Origin: Novosphingobium sp. MD-1
GTDB lineage: Bacteria; Pseudomonadota; Alphaproteobacteria; Sphingomonadales; Sphingomonadaceae
DNA: 64,000 nt
Assembly (NCBI RefSeq): GCF_001014975.1
Contig: NZ_BBXA01000033.1
Coordinates: 1-64,000 of the forward strand
Direction: 5' to 3'
Position 1 is the stretch's first letter; each line of letters opens with the position of its first letter. The notes beneath the pieces were generated by a model, which was not told where the DNA came from, made no database searches, and saw nothing but the letters and a program-made list of their open reading frames with translations. Of the stretch, positions 16,198 to 23,542 are shown piece by piece. A program made the position numbers and the translations under genes.

Positions 16198-16962
16198 CTA
16201 GCGTTCAGGATGGCCAGAACGCACGCCGCGGACAAATGCCTCGCTGAAGTGGACAAGGTCGGCCGGATCAAGATCGGATACCGCCAGAAACTCCAGCCCG
16301 TCCATCTGCCAGCGCTTGATACCAAAGCCCGCTTGAGGGGGAACATCGCGCCATGCGGCGGAGGACGATGGGCCAGACCGCACAAACAAATTGATCGTGT
16401 GCAAATGCCGCCGATAGACCAGCACCGCCACGTCATGCCCCTCGATCACATCGAGCCGCCCACCGCTCAGCGCGAAGCCGTCGGCGGACAGGTCGGGCAC
16501 CGGCGGCGCAAAAGCGAGGCGACCGTTGAACCACGGCTTGACCACATGCCGGTCCGAAACGGAAACATCCGTAAGATGCCCCGCCTGAAGCGAGCGAATA
16601 TGGCTGTCCACCAATGCCTGACGCAGCGCTGGCCCCTCGGCGCCAGGCATGATCAGCCAGAAGGCCAGACTGGCCGCGATCGCCCCCCCGAAGGCTCCGC
16701 CCAGCCATGCGCGGACCGGTTGCGACGGCCGCGCGGACACGGCCAGCCTCTCCGTTCGCGCGGAGAGGGCTTTGGGCGCCGCATCGCGCAGCTCCGGCGC
16801 GCGCAACAAGCCGCGCAGACGGTCCAGCCTGTCGAACTCGCGACGGCAGGCCGGGCAAAGGCGCAGATGGTCTTCCAACCCGATAACCCCGATGGCATCG
16901 AGTTCCCCATCCAGCATGGCGTGCAGCGCAAGGATACGGTCAGGGCAAGCGGCGTCGGTCAT
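16198..16962 (-). CDS. Membrane-anchored anti-sigma factor with zinc-binding motif
   Basis: A 254-residue anti-sigma factor. The N-terminal domain carries the ZAS zinc motif as HLRLCPACRREF (residues 32-43). A single membrane segment (GGAIAASLAFWLIM) lies near residue 95, followed by a roughly 140-residue domain, presumably periplasmic. Its ATG overlaps the stop of the ECF sigma gene by four bases, the standard cognate arrangement. It should hold the sigma factor inactive until a signal arrives; the nature of that signal is not visible. Confidence 0.85.
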   Translation of the reverse strand: MTDAACPDRILALHAMLDGELDAIGVIGLEDHLRLCPACRREFDRLDRLRGLLRAPELRDAAPKALSARTERLAVSARPSQPVRAWLGGAFGGAIAASLAFWLIMPGAEGPALRQALVDSHIRSLQAGHLTDVSVSDRHVVKPWFNGRLAFAPPVPDLSADGFALSGGRLDVIEGHDVAVLVYRRHLHTINLFVRSGPSSSAAWRDVPPQAGFGIKRWQMDGLEFLAVSDLDPADLVHFSEAFVRGVRSGHPER

Positions 16963-17555
16963 GATCGTTTCTCTTGCCTCGTCAGGCGTCCCGGCGCTTC
17001 ATCAGGCCTGAGCACAAGGTCCGCCAGCATCGAGCGGGCGCGGGCAAGGCGCGACATTACCGTGCCCAGCGGGGCCTGGGTGATGTCGGCGATCTCGCGA
17101 TAGGACAACTCCTGCAATTCCCGCAGCACGATGGCCTCACGGAAGGGTTCCGGCAATTGCTCGATCAAGTTGCGGACCTCGCCCACCGTGACATGGCTCT
17201 CCATCGCGCGCATCGCGGCGACATCTTCATGCTCGTCTTCGGACTCGGCAGGAAGCTCGAAGCGCCGCGCGCGCCGCCAGTCGTGATGGCAACGGCGCAG
17301 GATCGCCATGAGCCATGCCTTCTCGTTGCCCCGGCAATCGCTCATCGCTTTCAGGGCACGGGCAAAGGCTTCCTGCACGATATCCTCTGCCGCCGCGGTA
17401 TCGCGGGTAAGATAGCGCGCGTAAGTGTAGGCGGCATCGAGATGCGGTACGATCGCGGCGCGAAACCGCGCGGCTTGATCGGGCTGCGGACTGTCGAAAG
17501 CCGCATCAGGCCTCTGCGGTATGCGCAAGCGGGGAATAGACCGGCGGCTGAACAT
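16959..17555 (-). CDS. ECF-family RNA polymerase sigma factor
   Basis: A 198-residue ECF sigma factor. Region 2 shows AEDIVQEAFARAL and KAWLMAILRR; region 4 shows LPEPFREAIVLRELQELSYREIADITQAPLG as successive motifs. ATG 17555 gives a normal length; starting at 17603 would add an atypical extension overlapping the cytochrome gene. It is third in an operon: metallophosphoesterase, cytochrome c, sigma, anti-sigma. A candidate self-recognised promoter lies at 18958-18985. Confidence 0.88.
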   Translation of the reverse strand: MFSRRSIPRLRIPQRPDAAFDSPQPDQAARFRAAIVPHLDAAYTYARYLTRDTAAAEDIVQEAFARALKAMSDCRGNEKAWLMAILRRCHHDWRRARRFELPAESEDEHEDVAAMRAMESHVTVGEVRNLIEQLPEPFREAIVLRELQELSYREIADITQAPLGTVMSRLARARSMLADLVLRPDEAPGRLTRQEKRS

Positions 17556-17577
17556 CGGGAGGCCCTTGGGTCCAGTG

Positions 17578-17973
17578 CTATTTCTGGCGGGCCAGATAGG
17601 CAATGAGATCGGCCCGATCCTGCGACCGGGGCACGGTGTAATACATTTTGGTCCCCGGCACGAAAGCTTGCGGTCCGGCCAGCCAGCGGTCGAGATTCGC
17701 GCGCGTCCAGGTTAACCCAGACGCGCTAAGGGCGCCCGAATAAGCATAGCCGGCGACTGTGCCAGCCCGTCGCCCCACCACGCCGCGATGGCGCGGACCG
17801 ACATCGTTTTCGTCGAGCGAATGGCATCCCATGCACGCCTGATAGAGATGCATGCCGCGAGCGAAGTCGCCTGCTGTTTCCTTGCGGGCGGCCACCGTAT
17901 TGTCCGCATACGCCGCTATCGGCAGCAGCGTGAGCAGCACGACCAGGGTTCTGGCTGGAATTTGCCATTTCAC
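17578..17973 (-). CDS. Class I c-type cytochrome, periplasmic
   Basis: A 131-residue exported cytochrome c. The signal peptide is MKWQIPARTLVVLLTLLPIA with cleavage near AYA-DNT. The haem motif is CMGCH (CxxCH), followed by DENDVGPRHRGVVGRRAG and a likely axial Met in GTKMYYTVP, the pattern of cytochrome c2/c550 proteins. It lies 14 nt downstream of the metallophosphoesterase gene and 22 nt upstream of the sigma factor start, within one operon. The electron partner is unknown. Confidence 0.88.
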   Translation of the reverse strand: MKWQIPARTLVVLLTLLPIAAYADNTVAARKETAGDFARGMHLYQACMGCHSLDENDVGPRHRGVVGRRAGTVAGYAYSGALSASGLTWTRANLDRWLAGPQAFVPGTKMYYTVPRSQDRADLIAYLARQK

Positions 17974-17987
17974 TATCGCCCCCTCCC

Positions 17988-18926
17988 TCAGCCCAGTGCC
18001 AGATCGGTGACGGCTATGGGCGCATCCACCATAGTCACGCTCAGCGAGGTCATGCCGATATGGGCAGGCAGTTCAGCGGCGGGCACGACCAAAGGGCCTG
18101 GCCCAGCCCCTTGCCCGGGCGCGGGTTGGGGATAGGCGGTGGAGCGTGCCGCGTGGAACAGCAAATGACCTTCCACCTTGCGCTGGATTTGATGGATGTG
18201 GCCGTTGAGCGCGGTCACCGAGCCAAAGCGGCGCAGCAGGCTGAAGGCCTCTTCGGCATCGGCGGTGCCCCAGCCCCAGTCCGGGTAGAGGGGCCACAAC
18301 GGGAAATGCGACATCAGAACAACGGGCATGGAGGCGGACAAGCCCGCAAGATCGGCCTTGAGCCAGTCCAGTTGCGCACGCCCCAGCGTGCCCTGCCCAC
18401 TGGCACCGAGCAGCGCCGCATTGACCAGGCCAATGAAATGCACCCCATGCCGGTCGAAACTGAACCAGCCATCCCCGACGATGCCTTTACCGAAATGCGC
18501 GTTGAAGGCGCGCGGATCAGCACCGTCGACCATGTCATGCTCACCCGGCACCGCAAAGACCGGCACGCCGATTTCGGAGAGCAATTGTTGCGCGGTATCG
18601 AATTGAGCCGCTGTTGCCAGATGGGTAACATCGCCGGTGTGAAGGACGAAATCCGGCTGCCGGGGCAGCGCCCGGATGCGCGCGATGGTCTGGCGCAGGC
18701 TGGCCAGCGGATCGGGATTGGCGGCCTTGGAAAAGCCGATATGGGTATCGCTGATTTGCACAAAGCTGAAGGCCGCAGCGCTGTTGCCGGCGCTGGACGT
18801 GCCGTCCAGTACCCGCGAATGGGCGATGCCGCCGCTCAGCGTGAAAAGCGCGCCGGTTCCGGCCCAACCCATGCAACGCAGGGCCTTGCGGCGATCAAGA
18901 GGGGCAATCAGGGAATCTGCGGTCAT
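17988..18926 (-). CDS. Tat-exported metallophosphoesterase
   Basis: A 312-residue calcineurin-like phosphoesterase. All metal-binding blocks are present: SDTHIG, HTGDVTH, GEHD (the GNHD block with N replaced by E), SHFP and GHIHQ. The N-terminus has a twin-arginine-like signal (LDRRKALRCMGW, then a hydrophobic stretch), so it probably acts in the periplasm. It is the first gene of the operon containing the cytochrome and the ECF sigma pair. The substrate cannot be predicted. Confidence 0.85.
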   Translation of the reverse strand: MTADSLIAPLDRRKALRCMGWAGTGALFTLSGGIAHSRVLDGTSSAGNSAAAFSFVQISDTHIGFSKAANPDPLASLRQTIARIRALPRQPDFVLHTGDVTHLATAAQFDTAQQLLSEIGVPVFAVPGEHDMVDGADPRAFNAHFGKGIVGDGWFSFDRHGVHFIGLVNAALLGASGQGTLGRAQLDWLKADLAGLSASMPVVLMSHFPLWPLYPDWGWGTADAEEAFSLLRRFGSVTALNGHIHQIQRKVEGHLLFHAARSTAYPQPAPGQGAGPGPLVVPAAELPAHIGMTSLSVTMVDAPIAVTDLALG

Positions 18927-18957
18927 TTGAGGGATGCTCCGTCGCTGTTCCCTGTTC

Positions 18958-18985
18958 AGACGGTGCGGCGGATCGATTTATTCCC
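18958..18985 (-). promoter_or_regulatory. Candidate ECF-type promoter for the metallophosphoesterase-sigma operon
   Basis: On the minus strand GGGAATAAA (18985-18977) is followed after 14 nt by CGTCT (18962-18958), 31 nt upstream of the operon ATG. This GGAAT/CGTC architecture is typical of ECF sigma promoters and would give autoregulation. Inferred from pattern only. Confidence 0.5.
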
Positions 18986-19102
18986 GTGCCCGCACAAATT
19001 CTCGTCATAGCGCGTTGGATGGCTGGAATACGTTGGGCCGAATGGTTCGGATGGCCCGCGGCATGGCTCTTGCTGCTGAGGCAAGGCCCATCAGTCTGTA
19101 TT

Positions 19103-19768
19103 TCATTGCGGCATGGGCAGGATGCGCGCCGCATCGAGGTGTTCGAGGTGGTGGGCATAGCGCGCCAGCTCAGCCCGTCGCCCCTCCTCGTCCATGCGAT
19201 TGGGGCCATAGACCGCAAACGGCTCCAGCACAGTACAGCCGGTAAAGCCGAAGATGCCGCGATGGATGGGGAACAGGATCTGCTCGACCTCGTCATACAG
19301 GCCGTCGGCGCTATAGACCTCGCGCGGGCCGCCAAGGGTGAGCGCACACATGGCGCGCTTGCCGCTGAGCGCACCAGTGCTGAAATAGCGCCCGCCGCCA
19401 TAGGCTATGCCACAGGCGAACACCCTGTCGATCCAGCCCTTGAGAATGGCTGGCATTCCCAGCCACCATATCGGAAATTGCAGGATCAGCAGATCACAAT
19501 CCAGCAGACGGTCGATCTGCTCCTGCACATCGGCAGCGAAGCCGGCTATGGCGGCGGCATGCAATTCCTCGGCCTGCATCTTCAGACGCACCGGATCGAC
19601 CTGACCCAGGAAGTTGCGGCGATCGGAAACGGGATCGAAGCCCATCCGGTAGAGATCCGACACCACCACCTTATGGCCAAGGCCTTGCAAGGTTTGCACC
19701 GCCTGTCGAGTCATGGCCGCGTTGTAACTGGTCGGTTCGGGATGGGCGTGAACGATGAGCACTTTCAT
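19103..19768 (-). CDS. NAD(P)H:quinone oxidoreductase, flavodoxin-2 family
   Basis: A 221-residue flavodoxin-fold reductase of the MdaB/NQO type. The N-terminus is MKVLIVHAHPEPTSYN (FMN/FAD phosphate loop), with the family-typical LLILQFPIWWLGMPAILKGWIDRVF and CALTLGGP segments. Such enzymes perform two-electron quinone or nitro reduction in the cytosol. The start is placed at ATG 19768, where the homology begins, not at upstream 19810. It stands alone, with no adjacent regulator visible. Confidence 0.88.
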   Translation of the reverse strand: MKVLIVHAHPEPTSYNAAMTRQAVQTLQGLGHKVVVSDLYRMGFDPVSDRRNFLGQVDPVRLKMQAEELHAAAIAGFAADVQEQIDRLLDCDLLILQFPIWWLGMPAILKGWIDRVFACGIAYGGGRYFSTGALSGKRAMCALTLGGPREVYSADGLYDEVEQILFPIHRGIFGFTGCTVLEPFAVYGPNRMDEEGRRAELARYAHHLEHLDAARILPMPQ

Positions 19769-20270
19769 GCCGGCTGCGCGCTCCAAAGTGCTTGATCGAG
19801 CAGGAAACATCCAACTCCGCGCAGGATCGGCAAAAGCAGTCTGGCGGCTGGAACCGACGGCATCAGGGACAGAGCATGCGGCCGGTGTCCCTGAATTCGG
19901 AAACCAGCGTCAGCGCTCCCTCCAAAAGAGAATGGCCCGAGCGCGACGGCGGTGCGGATCGTTGTCATGCTTGTTGTTCCCGATGCGGCAGGGCGATCTC
20001 AGCCCCGACCATATCCTTCGTTCGCATGCCGAAGGCCCAGGGTTACAGGTGGCCAATTCTGACGACGGGCGGGAAGGACGGGATCAAGGAAGGGGCGTCT
20101 GTCGGCGGCTATCTCCATCCCTGCACCGCAATCCGCCTATCCGGTCATGCGGCAACATAGCCGCCGGTTATCGCTTCTGCCAAAAGGGAGAAAAGGCCCG
20201 CTAGGGGCCGCATCGTCCCTTCCCGCAATTCTTCGCGCGGCAACGCCACGCCAGGCGTGACCACGCCTTC
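19769..20270. other. Gap with no supported gene
   Basis: About 500 bases between the quinone reductase and the hairpin downstream of the hemerythrin gene. Several short frames exist on both strands but none has recognisable motifs or convincing start context. No tRNA or repeat was seen. Confidence 0.5.
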
Positions 20271-20292
20271 GCGGGTACCCGAAGGTACCCGC
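20271..20292 (-). terminator. Hairpin downstream of the hemerythrin gene
   Basis: A perfect 9-bp stem GCGGGTACC / GGTACCCGC with a CGAA loop, 26 nt past the hemerythrin stop. There is no T-run on either side, so it may be a processing or attenuator structure and not an intrinsic terminator. Confidence 0.45.
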
Positions 20293-20317
20293 TTCTCGCG
20301 AACGGCGCGCATCGGCC

Positions 20318-20830
20318 TCAGGCCGGTTGCAGATTGATCGCATGAGGCTCGGCAGGCGGCAGGCCGGCGCTTTCCGCCTGCGCCATCAGTTCCTGCTTGC
20401 GCGCCAGCATCGCGTCGCGCAGTGCGACCAGATCGGCATCGGCCTTGCGGCACTGGGCGAACATGCCTTCGGCTGGCATCTCCTCCTCGTGCACGTGGTG
20501 CTTGATTTCCTCCGACAGCACCTTGACCTTCGCGTCGTAGAAATCGTCGCCGGGCGCCCCGGCCTCGATGTCGTTGATAAGCACTTTGGCACCGTCATGC
20601 TCGACATAGGCTTCATCGAGCGTGTCGTCCTCGATCTTCCCCCGGAAGGCGGGATAGAAAATCTCCTCCTCGAGCGCGGTGTGTATCTTAAGCTCGACAC
20701 AGATCCGGTGTGCGAGTTTCTTCTTCGCCCTTGCCCCGCTCGCCCCTTCATATTGTGCGAACAGGTCTTCGACCGTGCGATGGTCTGCCTTCAGCAAGGC
20801 GATAGCGTCAGTATAGGTTTGGTCCGGCAT
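20318..20830 (-). CDS. Hemerythrin HHE cation-binding domain protein
   Basis: A 170-residue protein with a hemerythrin-like four-helix bundle. Iron-ligand candidates appear in order: ADHRTVEDLF, RICVELKIHTALEEEIFYPAF, EHDGAKVLI and HHVHEEEMPAEGMF. Stand-alone HHE proteins bind a di-iron site and are linked to oxygen, NO or oxidative-stress responses. AAGGAGA sits about 7 nt upstream of ATG 20830. It appears monocistronic. Confidence 0.9.
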   Translation of the reverse strand: MPDQTYTDAIALLKADHRTVEDLFAQYEGASGARAKKKLAHRICVELKIHTALEEEIFYPAFRGKIEDDTLDEAYVEHDGAKVLINDIEAGAPGDDFYDAKVKVLSEEIKHHVHEEEMPAEGMFAQCRKADADLVALRDAMLARKQELMAQAESAGLPPAEPHAINLQPA

Positions 20831-21271
20831 ACGATGTCTCCTTGCAGACGTGTCAATCGCGGAGTCCGCAGACGCTGGCCAGTTGACCTCCAGCGTCGCG
20901 CCAACCGCGGGTATGCGGTTCGGGGTCGCGCACCACCCATGAACAACTCAACCTGGGATGGGTTGCGCGTGAGCGCTCTTCACTAACATGCATCACAGCA
21001 AAAATCGGACGGCGCGGGATCAGCGGACGCCGAAGCGAGTTCCACTTCAGTCCGCGGCGTCTGTGCCCTGGAGCGCCGGATGGCAGCCATGCAGCCAAAG
21101 AGACCTCGATATGGTCGCGTGACTCAGTTGTTGTGGTTTCCGGAAAAGCCGGGGCGGTTCAGATCGGCGGCATCAACCGACCATCGTATGTAGTTGCGCC
21201 ATCCCTGGTAGAATGGTGGGGCATCGCGACAAGGCGCATCCCGACGTCAGCAAACCTGAACGAGGAAAGCG
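20831..21271. other. Intergenic region between hemerythrin and isochorismatase genes
   Basis: A 441-nt divergent gap. It must hold the promoters of both flanking genes, but no convincing -35/-10 pair or stress-sigma motif could be pinned down. An imperfect inverted repeat (CGCGCA..CCCAT with ATGGGT..GCGCG) lies around 20927-20970. No gene seen. Confidence 0.5.
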
Positions 21272-21991
21272 ATGTCCTACACGCCTAGCAACCCGGCCTA
21301 TGCCGATCCGTCCGACCCCGCGCTTCCCCCGAGCAGCTTCGTGTTCGACAGGAACAAGGCCGCGCTCGTGATCACCGATCCGCAAATCGACTTCTTGGGC
21401 GAGAACGGAGCCGCCTATGGGGTTTTTGCCGAGAGCATCGCAGAGCAAGGCACTGTCCCGAACCTGCGTCGACTGATGCTCGCGGCGCGTGACGCCGACA
21501 TCCCGATCATTATCTCCCCTCACTACTATTATCCGCACGACGATCGGTGGCAGTTCAACGCTCCTGGCGAAAGCCTCATGCACAAGCTGGGCATGTTTAA
21601 GCGGCAAGACCCGCTTTCCATCGAGGGCTTCAAAGACTCCGGCGCCGACTGGCTCCCGGTGCTGAAAGATGTGATCGAGGACGGACGCACCATCGTGTGC
21701 TCGCCGCACAAGATTGCCGGTCCGCAGACCAACGACACGCTCTTCCAGCTACGCAAGGCGGGTGCCACGCAAGTCATCCTTGCAGGCATGGCGGCGAATT
21801 TCTGTGTCGAGTCACACCTGCGCGACTTCGCCGAGCACGGATTGGAAGTCGCCGTCGTCCGCGACGCCACCGCCGGCAGCAAGATCCCGGAAGGTGACGC
21901 CTACGCGGCCGCCCTCCTCAACTTCCGCTGGTTCGCAAACGCGCTGTGGTCGACCAACGAGGCGGTCTCAATCTTGGGGGCGGCTGCATAA
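21272..21991 (+). CDS. Isochorismatase-family cysteine hydrolase
   Basis: A 239-residue cysteine hydrolase. The catalytic triad is visible: Asp in ALVITDPQIDF, Lys in CSPHKIAGP, and the nucleophilic Cys in GMAANFCVESHLRD. GAGGAAAG precedes the ATG. Family members hydrolyse isochorismate, nicotinamide or carbamoyl-type bonds; the unusual YYYPHDDRWQF segment does not match a function known to me. It is monocistronic, followed by a strong hairpin at 22128. Confidence 0.85.
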   Translation: MSYTPSNPAYADPSDPALPPSSFVFDRNKAALVITDPQIDFLGENGAAYGVFAESIAEQGTVPNLRRLMLAARDADIPIIISPHYYYPHDDRWQFNAPGESLMHKLGMFKRQDPLSIEGFKDSGADWLPVLKDVIEDGRTIVCSPHKIAGPQTNDTLFQLRKAGATQVILAGMAANFCVESHLRDFAEHGLEVAVVRDATAGSKIPEGDAYAAALLNFRWFANALWSTNEAVSILGAAA

Positions 21992-22127
21992 GCGGCTGCC
22001 TCCGTCCCGTCTGGCTGCTCCCGTTGTATGCCAACGGTCCGTGTCCACGTCCCTGACCCGGACATCCCCGCCTTCATCGAGCGTTGATGGTCGAGCGCAT
22101 CAAGCCGTTCCAAGCGCTCTCATGATT

Positions 22128-22158
22128 GAATGCCCCGGAGCGACGCTCCGGGGCATTC
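22128..22158. terminator. Strong hairpin downstream of the isochorismatase gene
   Basis: A perfect 14-bp stem, GAATGCCCCGGAGC with GCTCCGGGGCATTC, and a 3-nt loop, 136 nt past the stop. Its symmetry means it could stop transcription from either side; the following T content is modest. Confidence 0.55.
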
Positions 22159-22257
22159 TCATATCCTTCTGCCGTTGTGATCGTCCGACTGCGATCAGCG
22201 AAGCCACGCAATGACGCTGAGCAGCAACAGGGTTCAGCAGCCGACATCCATTGCGGT

Positions 22258-22640
22258 TGGACAAACGGCAGGTCAGACGAGAAGCTGGTCCCTGCGCGTC
22301 GATGTCTTTGACGATCGGGGACGTTCGGGTAGCTGCCCATCGCTTCGCCTGCGGAACGGCAGATGTGAAGCCCCATTCCGTTTCCTGCGGCCCTGGTGGT
22401 GAAGAACGGATCGAACGGCTTTTCGAGGTCGCCATCGAGGATACCCGGTCCACTATCGAGGATACGGGCACAGACCGCCTCACCGTGGACTACCTCTCAT
22501 GCATGATAGGCCATGGCACAACTTGATCGCGCATCGCGTCGACGCGTTGCCGGCGACTTGCCGCAGTTCCACCGGACGACCCTGCACTGGGAGAACGTGT
22601 CCAGTTTCAGGATTTCGCATCTCTCCGGCCGGCGTTTTAA
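22258..22640 (-). pseudogene. Decayed sensor histidine kinase, C-terminal ATPase domain
   Basis: Minus-strand frames contain recognisable kinase pieces that are no longer continuous: LPVQGRPVELRQV (N-box lead), then after a frame shift VDAMRDQVV (end of the NAxDAM N-box), a stop, then ILDSGPGILDG (G1), PFDPFFTTR (F-box), GMGLHICRSAGEAMG (G2) and TSFSSDLPF. The order matches a PAS-type kinase catalytic domain, with at least one frameshift and one in-frame stop. No N-terminal or DHp part was found upstream. Confidence 0.65.
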
Positions 22641-22746
22641 GCCCGCCGGCAATGTCGCTCTCTCGCGTCCGCTGCACGACGCATGCCGCTGTCCGGCGAC
22701 AGGTGCGGCGCAAGCCAAGCGTCAGTTTGTGAGAACGTCGGTGCGC

Positions 22747-23532
22747 TTACGCAGCCTTCGCATAGGTGAATCCGGCATTCTGCAGCTCGACGATGTAGGC
22801 GACCACGCTGGGGACCAAAACCACGCCCTCGATGAGATTGTTTGTAAGGTCGGCCGCCACCATGTCCGGGTCCCCGGCGCCCGATTTCGCCACCACTCCG
22901 CGGGCGATCGCGTGGATCGAGTCGTGGCAGGCGATCATCACAGCCCCACGCCGTTGCAGAGTCCGGATGCTGTTGTTGCCGACGCCGTAGAAGCCGTCGA
23001 TCTTTTGTCGATCGTCGGTCGGGGCGACCCCTTCCCGCTCGGCAACGAATGTGTTCGCCGCAAACTTGCCGCCTGCGTTCGCCGCCAGCCCATACCGATC
23101 CCACATGCTCTGATCGAACAACGTGAGATGCGCTGTCCCGTGCACCGCCGCGACCGCGAGGAAATCCGGATGCCGGTGGGCGAATACCTGACCATTCAGA
23201 GATTCCCGCATCAGGTTCAGCCAAGCCGAAGAAATGTCCGACGCCTCCCACATCTGCTTCTTGTCGCCCCGAAAGGATAACAGGATTTCTGAAGCCTCAT
23301 GATCCCAGTGGTCTGCGTGGTCGATCATGAAAGGGACTTTGTCGAAACCGCGTCGCCTCGGTGCGGCGGCGAGCCTGCGGGCGAGGTCCGCCAATGCGCC
23401 AGCCCCGGAGGCCACCGCATCCGGTCGCCGCATGGCATCTTGAGCAAGACTTACCCCAGGAAGTGCCGCAAGCGCAGCTGTGCCTCCCAGGACCGCGAAA
23501 GCCCGGCGCCGATCGAGCGATTGTTCCAGCAT
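22747..23532 (-). CDS. Exported protein of unknown function, possibly DsrE-like
   Basis: A 261-residue protein. The N-terminus MLEQSLDRRRAFAVLGG, a hydrophobic stretch and SLAQ looks like a Tat signal. The mature part has FMIDHADHWDHEASEILL, GVGNNSIRTLQRRGAVMIACHDS and a C-terminal VVAYIVELQNAGFTYAKA. The ACHDS segment followed by a VELQ helix recalls DsrE/DsrF-like folds, but this is weak. It lies 10 nt downstream of the beta-lactamase-fold/DUF302 gene, so the two are co-transcribed; DUF302 and DsrE-like proteins often occur together. Start at ATG 23532, where the signal begins. Confidence 0.7.
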   Translation of the reverse strand: MLEQSLDRRRAFAVLGGTAALAALPGVSLAQDAMRRPDAVASGAGALADLARRLAAAPRRRGFDKVPFMIDHADHWDHEASEILLSFRGDKKQMWEASDISSAWLNLMRESLNGQVFAHRHPDFLAVAAVHGTAHLTLFDQSMWDRYGLAANAGGKFAANTFVAEREGVAPTDDRQKIDGFYGVGNNSIRTLQRRGAVMIACHDSIHAIARGVVAKSGAGDPDMVAADLTNNLIEGVVLVPSVVAYIVELQNAGFTYAKAA

Positions 23533-23542
23533 CGCCGCCACC

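Noticed and set aside
19755..20204. Plus-strand frame of about 150 codons after the quinone reductase gene
   Set aside because: No recognisable motif, no convincing ribosome binding site, and it overlaps the reductase 5' end on the other strand.
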